A stretch of 64,000 nt of DNA from JAGTVG01 sp963699805 (GTDB lineage: Bacteria > Bacteroidota > Bacteroidia > Cytophagales > Cyclobacteriaceae): NCBI GenBank assembly GCA_963699805.1, contig CAVOVH010000001.1, forward strand, positions 496,001 to 560,000. Reading direction: 5' to 3'. The translations under genes and the position numbers were made by a program. The notes beneath the pieces were generated by a model. The model was not told the origin of the DNA, did not search any database, and saw nothing but the letters and a program-made list of their open reading frames with translations. Below, in pieces: positions 25,532-35,310 of this stretch (the stretch's first letter is position 1; the number at the start of each line of letters is the position of its first letter).

Positions 25532-27505
25532 TTACTCTTTCTTGACGAACATCATGTTTGTAAGAATCAATTGATCATCTGTCTGTAGTGATTCCTTCAT
25601 AATAGAAATGGAGGAATAGTCTTTATTGAGGACAATATCTCCCACATATTGCTTCTCGATCAGGATTTCATCATCTGCTTGTGAATTGATCCTGGCTGAA
25701 ACTCTCTTTTGCCTCTGCCAGATTGAAAAGTCACAACCTTTCTGATTTTTCAGATAGGAAATATAGAGTTTATAATTGCCTTTTGGTATTTCATCGAGAT
25801 GGATGACAAGTACGCTTTCATCCTTGCCGTGAAAAAGAAATTTTCCCCAGTCGATACGGCTCACGGCATTGTATAAACCAACCGTCACTTTAAGAAGATC
25901 GGGAGTAATTATCAAGGTGTCGGGAAGATATACTTCCCTCAATTTTTCTTCCGGTTCTGTAAATTGGGCTGGCGGACGATCGCTATAATAGAAAGCGATC
26001 GATGTATAATCAACTGGATATTTGTTTCCTTGAGGTCCATGTTCAATGGAATGAAGGAAATGATTCTGATAAGTTATTTTATCTGTGAGATAAAACCGGT
26101 ATCCTCCGGTCCGTGCCAGTGGGATGGAATATTCAAGACACCCATGAATGGGCAAACTGAAGGCCCGGTCCCAGCGATTTGGCAAAGCATACCAGCCTCC
26201 ATTAAAATAATCCTCGGAACCAGTTCCATGTAACAGGATCTTCTGATCGACTACGGTGGAATCATCGCCTTCGAAAAACAAGGTCATGCCGGGTTTCAAC
26301 CCGCGTGCCTGAAGGATCGTACCGATATGATGTCCTTTCCCATCTGATTCCTGGAAGATATAGGGCTTCCCGTCAGCAGGATGGATCACCCTTCTCCACT
26401 GTGTATAAAATTTTCCTTCATGATCCGGATCCCGCTCCATCGATGAAAATCCAATGGTCGATTGAATTTTGAGATCAGGTTGATCTATCTCGCTTCTTTG
26501 GGCATAGATCAGTTCTATTCTGGCCTTTTTATCAAAAGGCATGGGAATAAAACAGTAATTGGTCTCTTTTTCGCTGCCAAGTAAAATACTCTGGGCGGCC
26601 GGGCTTCCAAAAGCATAACCAAAAAAATCGGCCACCGGGCAGTACACAGCAGGCTGATGATCATCATCCCAGATGATCCTGATCAACAGATCCTTGTATA
26701 TTCCGGAAAAAACATTGGCAGGTTCCAGCCTGAATTTCACAATTCTTCCACCAGATTTTAAATCAGCCAGAGTCCTTGTTGCTCCCGGGGAAATAATAAA
26801 TGAGTTTGATGTAATCTGAATATCCGAGTAAACGGAATCGACACAGGAATCCAGCAAAGTTTTTCCTGCATTCCATACATTCACGGCCTTTTTTAAAGTA
26901 TATTTTTCCTGGTCATTCCATTCCAGTGGAAAACTTTGCAATTCAGTGGCTTCATCCAGTTTCCGGTATTGTATCTGATGAAAATAGAGATCATCTCCCA
27001 CGTAGACAATTTTGCAGGACCGCTGATAAGGAATGGGCAGATATGAATAATATCCCCCAACCTCATTTCCAACGATCGGAGAAATAAATGGGAAAATATC
27101 ACCGCGAAATAAATCGATAAATCGGATGCTGATCCTGGGCTTCGATTCTCCATCAAAATAAAACTCCAGCGTATCCTCAGAAGGGGTCGGAGTCCAGATC
27201 CTTTCAATAATACCTGGCCCCTGTAGTTCGGCTACGATCCGTTTCCGGCCCTCTTTTCTGATATAGGAATAAAGTCCTGAGAATCCGTCATTATTGCCCC
27301 CAGTTGTATCAAAACTCGAGATCTGTCCCACCTCTGACCGATCCCTGTACTGTGGAAGGAGTTCGATCCGGTAGAGATATTCAAGTTCATCAACATACGA
27401 TTGAACAGGGTGATTGATCTCTGGAACGTTAATTTGGGGGGATTCTTGGCACGCGTAAAAAATCAGAATAAAAAGGAAGAGGGAAAAAAATAACCACGTT
27501 TTCAT
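25532..27505 (-). CDS. GH172-type (DUF2961) glycoside hydrolase lipoprotein
   Basis: A 657-residue exported lipoprotein (MKTWLFFSLFLFILIFYAC, lipobox Cys19). The DUF2961/GH172 core begins with SSFDTTGGNNDGFSGLYSYI and ELQGPGIIERIWTPTPS, followed by GNEVGGYYSYLPIPY. The most conserved catalytic-region phrase, GTGSEDYFNGGWYALP, lies near residue 430. GH172 members act on alpha-fructofuranosides, difructose dianhydrides and D-arabinofuranosides of arabinan-type polymers. The C-terminal 150 residues are beta-rich and may bind carbohydrate. It is a single gene on the minus strand. Fructoside or arabinofuranoside cleavage at the cell surface is the likely role. Confidence 0.88.
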   Translation of the reverse strand: MKTWLFFSLFLFILIFYACQESPQINVPEINHPVQSYVDELEYLYRIELLPQYRDRSEVGQISSFDTTGGNNDGFSGLYSYIRKEGRKRIVAELQGPGIIERIWTPTPSEDTLEFYFDGESKPRISIRFIDLFRGDIFPFISPIVGNEVGGYYSYLPIPYQRSCKIVYVGDDLYFHQIQYRKLDEATELQSFPLEWNDQEKYTLKKAVNVWNAGKTLLDSCVDSVYSDIQITSNSFIISPGATRTLADLKSGGRIVKFRLEPANVFSGIYKDLLIRIIWDDDHQPAVYCPVADFFGYAFGSPAAQSILLGSEKETNYCFIPMPFDKKARIELIYAQRSEIDQPDLKIQSTIGFSSMERDPDHEGKFYTQWRRVIHPADGKPYIFQESDGKGHHIGTILQARGLKPGMTLFFEGDDSTVVDQKILLHGTGSEDYFNGGWYALPNRWDRAFSLPIHGCLEYSIPLARTGGYRFYLTDKITYQNHFLHSIEHGPQGNKYPVDYTSIAFYYSDRPPAQFTEPEEKLREVYLPDTLIITPDLLKVTVGLYNAVSRIDWGKFLFHGKDESVLVIHLDEIPKGNYKLYISYLKNQKGCDFSIWQRQKRVSARINSQADDEILIEKQYVGDIVLNKDYSSISIMKESLQTDDQLILTNMMFVKKE

Positions 27506-27647
27506 ATAAGCCCGTTAACATTGATAAGACAGGAATAAATTTAATAATATATGGTCGAAATTACGGTATAATCATGATCTTTCAAATGCTAAATAGGTGC
27601 CTAAAAATTTGGAGAGGCTTTTTATATAAAAAACCAGAAATATTTAA

Positions 27648-28165
27648 ATCGACCTTCTTTTAAGGAATTCGACTGAATTATTTTACCTATTATATGCCAT
27701 CCTGACATCATCCTTTTTCTATATTCTGACATTGATATTTTTGCATTCATATTATCTCATTGAAGATCAGGAATTAGCATTGAATAATAATCCTGATATC
27801 CAATCAGAGAATCCTGATAAGGTAAGTGTATGTTGAAGTCCGTTTTATTACTATTGGACTCCGTTTGCATTGATTTGAATATTATTATAAATCCCAGCTT
27901 GATCCTGAATGATACGTATCAGGATATGGACAAAATGCAAAAAGTCTTCCAATATTGGACAGGTAGAAATCGAACGATTTCACAGAGTGATTTTTTGCCT
28001 TCTGAAAATTATCAGGAAGAATGGCAAATAGATAATTATCTCCGGTATTAGCCAGACGGATCAAAGTTAGTCATCGATTCTCAGGATACATCATCAGATC
28101 GTCCGTTAAATCTGACGGATATAGCCGATATCATTCAAAAATTTCAATCCAGTGTATCAGATTAA
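27648..28165 (+). pseudogene. Decayed gene for a small membrane-anchored protein (unrecognised)
   Basis: Two overlapping open frames carry protein-like text. The first, without an ATG, runs from 27648 to TGA at 27834 and encodes a transmembrane segment (LFYLLYAILTSSFFYILTLI) followed by an acidic linker. The second starts at ATG 27830 and encodes KMQKVFQYWTGRNRTISQ and ENYQEEWQIDNYLRY, reaches TAG at 28049-28051, then stays in frame as PDGSKLVIDSQDTSSDRP and ADIIQKFQSSVSD to TAA at 28163. The stop within a frame that resumes sensibly suggests a nonsense mutation, and the change of frame a second lesion. I do not recognise the family. The alternative is two chance frames. Confidence 0.4.
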
Positions 28166-28180
28166 ACTTATCTTCTAAAA

Positions 28181-29425
28181 TTAGTTTCTAACCACTTTAA
28201 CTATTTTAATGCCTTCAAGACCAGCGGCAATAAATAGATAATCTCCTTTGAATGCAATATGATTTACAGAAGCCAGCGAATCAAAATCAAGATAACCGAG
28301 TAGGACGGTTTCGCAGGTAGTTGCATTATCATTGACATCGGTTAACACTTTGGCGACATAAACCCCTCCCGCTCCGTTGGAAATGAAAAGCAAACATTTG
28401 TCATAGGCTACGGCATTTGTTAACATATCCGGATTGGATGGATCCGGTACAGGGATTTCCCCGATAAGAGCATGATCATTGATATTGAATATCTGCACCC
28501 CAGCAGAACCAGCTGCAATAAAAGCCATATTGCCATGTATTTCAATGGTTGATTTTGCTTCAGGGATCTCCATCCCATTGACGTTCACTTCATTTTTTAA
28601 TGTGAATGTATTCTGATCCACTACAGAATATTTTCCTGGTGTTCCCTGAAGAACATAGAGATCCTGATCATGTATATCCAGCCACCGTGCATCGTGCAAA
28701 TCAAGGTTAGATTCTACCTGGTGGCTTACCATCCCAACTTTATATACCCCGCCACCCACATTTTCATTGTCACCGGTAGTAACATAAATGTAATCACCTG
28801 AAGTTTGCACACTGTTCGCTGCGTAGCTGCCCAGACCAATTCTAGGAGCATTATCAATATTTAATTGATTCTCATTAATGCCAAAGATTTCGAGTACGGC
28901 AGTTTGATCATTTACTGTATTGGAAGTCCCTGTAGCCACAAAAACTTCATTTTCGAAAAAATTCAAGTTATGAATATCAGCATCATAAAATTTCACAAAA
29001 GAAGTAACACTGATTTTATCCTTAATGGAAAGAACTTTTATGCCTCCTTTATAGGGATTACCAGCCACATTAAAACTAATGAGAGCTTTTTCACAATCTA
29101 AAGCTACTGCTGTAGATTGTAGTTGATATTCATCAACAGAGGGGGAATGTACTTCAGCCACCAGGATCAGATCAAAATTAGCTGCGATTCTGCCTCCTGG
29201 ATGAGCATTGATATTTCTTACCTCAATCGTATCATTTAAAAGTACCAGATCGCGATTCAGTTCCTCCTCGTCGTTGATTAACTCAATACGATCTTTCTGG
29301 ACAATGGGATCAACTGTTTCTTTCTGTTCACATCCTGCCAATAATAAAATAAAGATTGCCGGGACAAAGGGCAGCAGGTTTAAAATTCGTGGTTTTATGA
29401 CTGCTTGGTTAAAAAGGGTATTCAT
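28181..29425 (-). CDS. LVIVD-repeat lipoprotein
   Basis: A 414-residue predicted lipoprotein with a leader ending LLAGC near residue 32, after an N-terminal extension rich in polar residues. The mature part consists of six to seven beta-propeller-like repeats resembling LVIVD blades, for example GIKVLSIKDKISVT, VEIF-like LEIFGINENQ, GVQIFNINDHALIGEI, GVYVAKVL and GIKIVKVV. LVIVD proteins in Bacteroidota are surface-exposed and of unknown function, possibly scaffolds for binding. It stands alone. The end of the decayed gene lies only 15 bases from its stop, in convergent orientation. Confidence 0.8.
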   Translation of the reverse strand: MNTLFNQAVIKPRILNLLPFVPAIFILLLAGCEQKETVDPIVQKDRIELINDEEELNRDLVLLNDTIEVRNINAHPGGRIAANFDLILVAEVHSPSVDEYQLQSTAVALDCEKALISFNVAGNPYKGGIKVLSIKDKISVTSFVKFYDADIHNLNFFENEVFVATGTSNTVNDQTAVLEIFGINENQLNIDNAPRIGLGSYAANSVQTSGDYIYVTTGDNENVGGGVYKVGMVSHQVESNLDLHDARWLDIHDQDLYVLQGTPGKYSVVDQNTFTLKNEVNVNGMEIPEAKSTIEIHGNMAFIAAGSAGVQIFNINDHALIGEIPVPDPSNPDMLTNAVAYDKCLLFISNGAGGVYVAKVLTDVNDNATTCETVLLGYLDFDSLASVNHIAFKGDYLFIAAGLEGIKIVKVVRN

Positions 29426-29904
29426 GTTTTCTGTTTTTAAATTAAACGACTCTCTGGTTCGATATCAGTGGGCCTAGCGAATTATATTTCTTTAAATTTA
29501 AATCTGTAACCATTTATGTCCTACTTGAATTCTCGAAATCCGGGGGTGTTTACCTAAAACACCGGATTGCCAGGATCATTGTCTTTGTTTGAGTCCTCAA
29601 GAGCAAGATTATCCGATTATTAAAATTTTGAAAATCAATTTTATAACCCCTGAAACACGATCCACAATTTCCAAGCAAAGATAAGCCAGATTAATGTAAG
29701 TAAATAGTATTTTTGAAAGAATTTATTGTATAATTATAATAAAGAGGGGATCGTGATATTTTCTACTTAAAGTAATTATTCGCTTGGTAAATCAAATTCC
29801 GTGTGAATCAATACATTAAAAAAAATCTGTCTATCGAAAAATAATTAAATTCCCCAGACAGATTTTCTTAATTTTTTTAAAGGGTGACTTTTATGCCCTT
29901 TGTT
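29426..29904. other. AT-rich intergenic region between two minus-strand lipoprotein genes
   Basis: No gene seen. It contains the terminator of the DUF2807 gene at its right end. The remaining 390 bases are AT-rich; about 150-250 bases upstream of the LVIVD gene there is a more GC-containing patch (29535-29600) with no recognised motif. Confidence 0.5.
29817..29866 (-). terminator. Intrinsic terminator downstream of the DUF2807 gene
   Basis: An 11-base perfect inverted repeat (AAAATCTGTCT at 29822-29832, AGACAGATTTT at 29856-29866). On the minus strand the stem ends in a run of eight T residues. A shorter hairpin (AAAGGG/CCCTTT, 29879-29901) lies between it and the stop codon. Confidence 0.7.
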
Positions 29905-30618
29905 CTATTTAACATGAACGATCTTACCAACTCCGTGATGATTAATGGCCATGGAAGGGGTTCCCATATATCTGATATCACCCACTCCACTAAGATCAAT
30001 TTTTAAATTTTCCGAAACATTGATTTCGATATCCCCGGTACCTGATAATTTAAGATCTCCGTCCTTGCCTGATAATTCAAACATTCTCAGGTTCCCCACT
30101 CCTGAATGGATGGCAATTATTTTATCAGCAATCCCATGTACTTCTACATCTCCCACTTCGTGAAGTTTGAAATATGCATTCTGCACCTCAATATCAGCAA
30201 GGTAAATATTTCCAACCCCATTCTGGTCAACATTCAAGGTAGGAGTGGTTAAAAATTCATCACACCGGATGTCAGCCACTCCTTCCAGTTTGATGGATGT
30301 ATATTCGGGTGCATATACATCAAATTCAAGTAGATCAATCTTTTTATGATTCCCGGTTAGTCTGATCAATAGATCGCCATCATAAATTGATAAGGTAATA
30401 TCATCAAGTACGTTGACATTGGTCCGGATCATTACCTTGTATTCCTGCGCTATGTGTAGATTAACCTTGCCGACTGTTTCAACCTGGATGCCATCAAAGG
30501 ACGAAATAACACGTTCTTCAGAGGTCAGCGGACCAGGTTCCTCTCCAATGGTACAGGAAGTAAAATAGATTATTGATGAGAGAAAAATAAAGGCTGTTGT
30601 TTTGAGTTTTTGATTCAT
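29905..30618 (-). CDS. DUF2807 (GIN domain) lipoprotein
   Basis: 237 residues from the ATG at 30616-30618, which gives a lipoprotein leader (MNQKLKTTAFIFLSSIIYF, then TSC). An open frame reaches 30645 but adds residues ahead of the leader. The mature protein is a right-handed beta-helix-like DUF2807 domain: ISSFDGIQVETVGKVNLHI at the start, then short periodic phrases such as GVADIRCDEF, GVGNIYLADIEV, EVGDVEVHG and GTGDIEINV. Such head-GIN domains are common surface lipoproteins of Bacteroidota, once called putative autotransporter adhesins. The function is unknown. It is monocistronic with its own terminator. Confidence 0.85.
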   Translation of the reverse strand: MNQKLKTTAFIFLSSIIYFTSCTIGEEPGPLTSEERVISSFDGIQVETVGKVNLHIAQEYKVMIRTNVNVLDDITLSIYDGDLLIRLTGNHKKIDLLEFDVYAPEYTSIKLEGVADIRCDEFLTTPTLNVDQNGVGNIYLADIEVQNAYFKLHEVGDVEVHGIADKIIAIHSGVGNLRMFELSGKDGDLKLSGTGDIEINVSENLKIDLSGVGDIRYMGTPSMAINHHGVGKIVHVK

Positions 30619-30818
30619 TGTAGTAATAATTTTGATTAACACCATTTACAGATTTATTTTTTAATTGTTTAATCAGCAGACAATCCTGAACCTATTTACC
30701 CTTATCTTCAGATAAACTTTTTTTTCAAAAACCTCTCTTGAGGTATTTATCTTATAAAAACAATTTTCATTTTGAAGTTTTTTATAAATTGGAGAATTAT
30801 TTTTTGATCAAATACTGG

Positions 30819-32207
30819 ATGAATAAATATATTATCGTTGCAATTGCAGGTATGATCGTATCTGATTTTTTGACAGGAAGTGTTGCCTTTTCCCAGGATT
30901 CGGCTGCTACCGAACAAAAAGTTAAAAAACCGGAGGAAGTAAAGCCAAAAAAAGGATGGACTTTCGGTGTTCTTCCTGCAATTTCATTTGATACTGATTT
31001 AGGGTTCCAGTATGGCGTATTGGCCAATTTATTTTATTATGGGGATGGGTCCAAATATCCAGAATATCTTCATAGTATATACCTGGAATGGTCACAGACA
31101 ACACGGGGGAGTGGGATCAGTCGTTTCTATTATGACTCGAAATACCTGATTCCGGGGATCAGGTTAACGGCTGATATCAGTTATCTGACGGAAAAGGCCA
31201 TGCAATTTTATGGATTTAATGGTTATGATGCCGTTTATCATCCGGAATGGGAAGATGATACAGATAATGATTATATATCCAGGGTTTTTTACCGGCATGA
31301 GCGGAGGATCTTCAGGGTGATGGCTAGTTTTCAGGGTAATATTATCAAAAAAGATAACCGGTTTCGTTGGATTGCAGGATTCGCATATTATAATAATTCC
31401 ATTGGACCGGTAGATATTGAAAGATTAAACAAAGGAAAAGATGATGATAAAAAATTACCGGATGTGGAGGGCCTTTATGATAAATATGTGGATTGGGGAG
31501 TCATCAAAGAGGAAGAAAAAAAGGGCAATGTCACCACATATCTCAAAGCAGGGTTGATCTATGACACCCGTGACTTTGAAGCCAATCCTTTTAAAGGGGC
31601 ATGGTCCGAAGCCGTATTTTCCTTTGCGCCTTCCTTTTTAGGAGATGGAAAATTTACCTATTCAAAACTTACGCTGATTCACAGGCAATATTTTACCATT
31701 ATACCCAAGAAAGTTTCCTTTGCCTATCGGTTAGGCTACCAGGGGACCATGACCGGAACGGTTCCATTTCATATGCAACCCCACATTGTTCCTACCTTCC
31801 TGACAAGTGCAACTTCCCAGGGATTGGGTGGATCAAGGACGTTAAGAGGTGTCCTTCGAAACCGGGTCGTTGGCGATGGAATCGCATTTGGAAATTTGGA
31901 GTTGAGATGGATCTTTTTCAGAACGGTGATCTTTAACCAGAATTTATACCTGGGGACGAATCTCTTTTTTGATGCTGGCGGTGTAGTAGACAAAATGGAG
32001 GTGGACTTGTCGGAGGCCCGGATTCAATTGGGGGAAGAATTCCCTCAGTATTTTAACCCGGGAGCTGAATCCATCCATATGAGTTCAGGCATCGGCTTGA
32101 AGGTCGCATTGAATGAGAACTTTATTGTGAGTTTTGATTTTGGAAAAGCATTTGACCGTCAGGATGGCAATACAGGTTTTTATATCAACTTGAATTATCT
32201 TTATTAA
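30819..32207 (+). CDS. BamA/TamA-family outer membrane barrel protein
   Basis: 462 residues from the ATG at 30819, chosen because it begins a signal peptide (MNKYIIVAIAGMIVSDFL, cleavage near the FSQDS). The open frame continues back to 30738 without a leader. The protein starts with a Lys/Glu-rich linker and then a 16-strand-type barrel with alternating aromatic strands (ISFDTDLGFQYGVLANLFYY near the first strand). Omp85-like wording includes KAGLIYDTRDFEANPFKG, QGLGGSRTLRGVLRNRVVG and a terminal strand ending in INLNYLY with a C-terminal aromatic. No POTRA domains are visible, so it is a short surface-antigen type. It probably inserts or exports something in the outer membrane; the partner is unknown. 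Confidence 0.82.
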   Translation: MNKYIIVAIAGMIVSDFLTGSVAFSQDSAATEQKVKKPEEVKPKKGWTFGVLPAISFDTDLGFQYGVLANLFYYGDGSKYPEYLHSIYLEWSQTTRGSGISRFYYDSKYLIPGIRLTADISYLTEKAMQFYGFNGYDAVYHPEWEDDTDNDYISRVFYRHERRIFRVMASFQGNIIKKDNRFRWIAGFAYYNNSIGPVDIERLNKGKDDDKKLPDVEGLYDKYVDWGVIKEEEKKGNVTTYLKAGLIYDTRDFEANPFKGAWSEAVFSFAPSFLGDGKFTYSKLTLIHRQYFTIIPKKVSFAYRLGYQGTMTGTVPFHMQPHIVPTFLTSATSQGLGGSRTLRGVLRNRVVGDGIAFGNLELRWIFFRTVIFNQNLYLGTNLFFDAGGVVDKMEVDLSEARIQLGEEFPQYFNPGAESIHMSSGIGLKVALNENFIVSFDFGKAFDRQDGNTGFYINLNYLY

Positions 32208-32238
32208 GCTTATTTTTTCAACAGAAAACAGGAATAAA

Positions 32239-33132
32239 ATGCAAACACCTTCCAGAAGATCTTTTATGAAGACTGGGCTGGTAAGTATTGCTGGCTTGCC
32301 TTTATATAACCTATTGAACTGTACATCGCAGAATGAAAATTTGCCAAATCTTGGCCTGCAACTTTATACGGTCAGAAATGAAATAGATAAGGATATTAAA
32401 GAGACGCTTTCTAGGGTGGCTAAGATGGGGTTCCCTGGCTTGGAATCTGCGTTTTTCCCGGATGAATTGAGTATTGAAGAAGCTGGTAAACTAATGAAAG
32501 ATTTCGGTTTGAATGTTTTTTCAGCACATATTGAGTTGCCGGTCAATCAGGAAGAAAAAGACAACATGGAAAAGATTGCCGAAGCATATGGCTGCAAAAG
32601 AATGGTCTGGCACGGCTGGCCTGAGGATGAAAGATATAAAACTGAAGAGGGTACCCGGCAATTGGTTGATATATATAATGAAGCAAACCAGTTCGCAAAA
32701 TCTAAAGGCCTTAGTCTTGGTCTTCATAACCATTGGTGGGAATATGAAAAACAGGCAACCGGTCAATATCCTTTTGAAATATTGTTAAGGGAAGTGGATA
32801 AAGATATATTTTTTGAAATAGATACTTACTGGGTAACAGTGGCCGGACACAATGCGGCCGAAATTATTCAAAAGTTCGGCAAGAGGGCCCCTCTCATACA
32901 TATTAAAGATGGTCCGGCAAAATACAGTGATGCCTTGGATCTCGATGAACCGGAACCAATGATGGCACTGGGTCAGGGGTCATTGAATATTCCGGACATC
33001 GTAGTGGCTGGTAAAAGTTCCCTGGAATGGATCATAGTCGAACTGGATGTAGTGAATTCAGATGTTTATAAAGCAGTATCAGACAGTTATGATTATATGG
33101 TGAGTAATCATTTTGCCAGAGGATTGAAATAA
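32239..33132 (+). CDS. Tat-exported sugar phosphate isomerase/epimerase (TIM barrel)
   Basis: A 297-residue xylose-isomerase-like TIM-barrel protein with a Tat leader (PSRRSFMKTGLVSIAG). Barrel landmarks are LGLQLYTVRNEIDKD, FPGLESAFFPDEL, GLSLGLHNHWWEYE, FFEIDTYWVTVAGH, LIHIKDGPAKYSDA and a final WIIVELDVVN. These give the His/Asp/Glu metal ligands of the family. It differs clearly from the two other family members in the window, so they are not recent duplicates. It lies 31 bases after the outer-membrane barrel gene and may be cotranscribed with it. The substrate is probably a periplasmic sugar or keto-glycoside. Confidence 0.88.
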   Translation: MQTPSRRSFMKTGLVSIAGLPLYNLLNCTSQNENLPNLGLQLYTVRNEIDKDIKETLSRVAKMGFPGLESAFFPDELSIEEAGKLMKDFGLNVFSAHIELPVNQEEKDNMEKIAEAYGCKRMVWHGWPEDERYKTEEGTRQLVDIYNEANQFAKSKGLSLGLHNHWWEYEKQATGQYPFEILLREVDKDIFFEIDTYWVTVAGHNAAEIIQKFGKRAPLIHIKDGPAKYSDALDLDEPEPMMALGQGSLNIPDIVVAGKSSLEWIIVELDVVNSDVYKAVSDSYDYMVSNHFARGLK

Positions 33133-33358
33133 TTAATTCGGGCTGACCTGCTCTCAATGTAAAATTGTATATTACCCTGCCATATCGGGGATTTTTAGGG
33201 AGTCAAGAGGATCATCCAAAATTATCAGGTAAAACCAGATCTCCCTCATTTGACAAGACTTTTTTATTTGAATCAATGCGGTATCAGGATAATAAAATCC
33301 AATGAATACAAGATCAGCTAATAAATAAAATATATTATTTAATCCTAGTTTTTTCGAG

Positions 33359-34066
33359 TCAGGCCGTTGCCTCCGCTTTCACGACACGTTTTTCATTCGC
33401 TTTCTTTGGCATGGTTCCAAATACCCAGTCCCAGAACCGGGTGGAAACGCCGAAGGCAGCATAAGGATTGGAATAATGGTGTGCCTTGTGATGCATCCAG
33501 AGTTTTTTCCAAGGTTTGTATCTTGGACTTTTAATCCGATGCTGATAATAATGCAGGGTAATGTAGGCATCATAGGCCAGAATAAAACCCGGAAAGAAGG
33601 CAAATGCAAATACTCCCATAATGAAGTAGAATAATCCGAAAAGAACTGCACCAAGAACCAGCCCAGGAATGGGAGGCATCGCAAGCCGTTCGGGATCTTT
33701 GGGATAATGATGATGATTGCCATGCATACTCATCTGAAAATCCAGAAAACCTTCCGAATCAACTTCTGTATGATAGAGAAATCTGTGAATGACGTATTCC
33801 ATGAAAGTCCAGGTAAAAAAGCCCAGGAAACCTGTGATCAGAGTCTGTGCCACCGTCATGGAAGTATGGAAAAAACAGATATATAAAAACACCAAAAAAA
33901 TTACCAGCCACATGATATGGGGAACCCCAAAAGGTGCTTTGGAAATGAATTCAATGAATTTATTTTTATAGAGCCTGGCCGTTTCTTCCTTTTTCGGTTT
34001 AAGATGTTCCGGCATTCTTGTTTCACCTCTTCTGAACCTGACATATTCCTCAACATTCCTGTTCAT
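33359..34066 (-). CDS. Sterol desaturase / fatty acid hydroxylase family protein
   Basis: A 235-residue inner-membrane di-iron enzyme with three to four hydrophobic segments. The histidine clusters are visible: YVIHRFLYHTEVD, MSMHGNHHHYPKD, LHYYQHRIKS and MHHKAHHYSNPYAAFGVS. This order and spacing are those of fatty acid 2-hydroxylase (FA2H/Scs7-like) proteins. Bacteroidota contain 2-hydroxy and sphingolipid-type fatty acids, so hydroxylation of a membrane lipid acyl chain is a sensible role. It stands alone on the minus strand, with 312 bases to the next gene upstream. Confidence 0.87.
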   Translation of the reverse strand: MNRNVEEYVRFRRGETRMPEHLKPKKEETARLYKNKFIEFISKAPFGVPHIMWLVIFLVFLYICFFHTSMTVAQTLITGFLGFFTWTFMEYVIHRFLYHTEVDSEGFLDFQMSMHGNHHHYPKDPERLAMPPIPGLVLGAVLFGLFYFIMGVFAFAFFPGFILAYDAYITLHYYQHRIKSPRYKPWKKLWMHHKAHHYSNPYAAFGVSTRFWDWVFGTMPKKANEKRVVKAEATA

Positions 34067-34378
34067 TGTTACTGGATTTTAATGGAATAATCTAAAATAG
34101 ATGTGAATTTAATGATTTATAGAATAAATTCAGTTACCATTCTTTAATAAATTTTTACAATTTTTACCTTATTGATCACCGGCAAAATGAGTTATTTTTT
34201 TAGGATTTGATCCTTACAGTCAAAATTTGATACGAAACAAATTAATTTTACGATTCATAAGTAAAAAGGTTGAAATTAGCTAATCCAATAAAATTCTTTC
34301 TGATTGATAATTAAAAGCATAAATTTTGATTGAAAAATGCTTGATTGAATGCCATTTAAATTCGTATAAAACGGGCCG
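34067..34378. other. AT-rich intergenic region
   Basis: No gene, repeat or hairpin of note. It separates two minus-strand genes and probably holds the promoter of the hydroxylase gene. Confidence 0.5.
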
Positions 34379-35200
34379 TCAATAAATTTCAGGGACAAAA
34401 GTCTGTTCGTAAATGGGAGGCCGCTCATATGTCTCATCCTTTTTCAATTTTGGCAGGTCAATGGGAGGCTCAGGTTCATACTTATACGGGATTTTGGATA
34501 GGAGATGGGCGATGCAATTCAGACGGGCTCGTTTTTTATCATCTCCTTCAACTACGAACCATGGGCATAACCGAGTATCTGTCTGAAGGAACATTTCATC
34601 TTTGGCCTTTGAATATTTAACCCAGTTTTGGCGTGATTTTAAATCCATCACACTGAATTTCCATCTTTTTAAAGGATTATTGGCCCGTTCTTTAAATCTC
34701 TTTTCCTGTTCCTTGTCGCTGATTGAGAACCAGTATTTGATTAAAATGATATCAGAACGAATTAGCATCTGCTCAAATTGCGGACAGGAACGTAAAAATT
34801 CTTTGTATTCTTCTTCCGTACAAAATCCCATAACCCATTCCACACCTGCCCTGTTATACCAGCTTCGATCAAATAAAACGATTTCACCTCCGGCCGGAAG
34901 ATGGGGAACATAACGTTGAAAATACCATTGTGTTTTTTCTCTTTCCGTAGGGATCCCGAGGGCAACCACTTTGCATACCCTGGGATTCAGTTTTTCTATA
35001 ATTCTCTTAATGACCCCACCTTTCCCAGCGGCATCCCTGCCCTCGAAAATAATCACCACCTTTTTTTTCTCTTTTTTCACCCATTCCTGGAGCTTTACCA
35101 GCTCAATCTGTAACTTGTTTAATTCATTTTCATATTCCCGGTTTTTCAATTTTTTCTTGTCGTTGACTTTATCGGGTTTTACTTTATTCTTCTGGGCCAT
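34379..35200 (-). CDS. ppk2: Polyphosphate kinase 2
   Basis: A 273-residue PPK2-family enzyme that transfers phosphate between polyphosphate and nucleotides. The P-loop is VIIFEGRDAAGKGGVIKRI (about residues 49-67). The lid/Walker B region reads EIVLFDRSWYNRAGVEWVMG, and YFQRYVPHLPAGG and RWKFSVMDLKSRQNWVKYSKA are diagnostic. The charged N-terminus (lysine-rich) matches the one-domain class I form, which favours nucleoside diphosphate to triphosphate or the reverse. The C-terminal tail ends in a short Pro-rich segment. It is cytosolic and stands alone. Confidence 0.92.
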   Translation of the reverse strand: MAQKNKVKPDKVNDKKKLKNREYENELNKLQIELVKLQEWVKKEKKKVVIIFEGRDAAGKGGVIKRIIEKLNPRVCKVVALGIPTEREKTQWYFQRYVPHLPAGGEIVLFDRSWYNRAGVEWVMGFCTEEEYKEFLRSCPQFEQMLIRSDIILIKYWFSISDKEQEKRFKERANNPLKRWKFSVMDLKSRQNWVKYSKAKDEMFLQTDTRLCPWFVVEGDDKKRARLNCIAHLLSKIPYKYEPEPPIDLPKLKKDETYERPPIYEQTFVPEIY

Positions 35201-35310
35201 CTCATCATTTTTTGAAAGATGGTTATAGTTACAACATTTTTAAGACTTAATCAATGATTCCATTCAACAAGTCTGCATTTTGGGATATTTCAGAAATATG
35301 GATTTCAGGA

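Noticed and set aside
29440..29480. A CTGGTTCGATATCAG stretch as a possible tRNA T-arm
   Set aside because: No matching acceptor stem or anticodon arm could be drawn around it.
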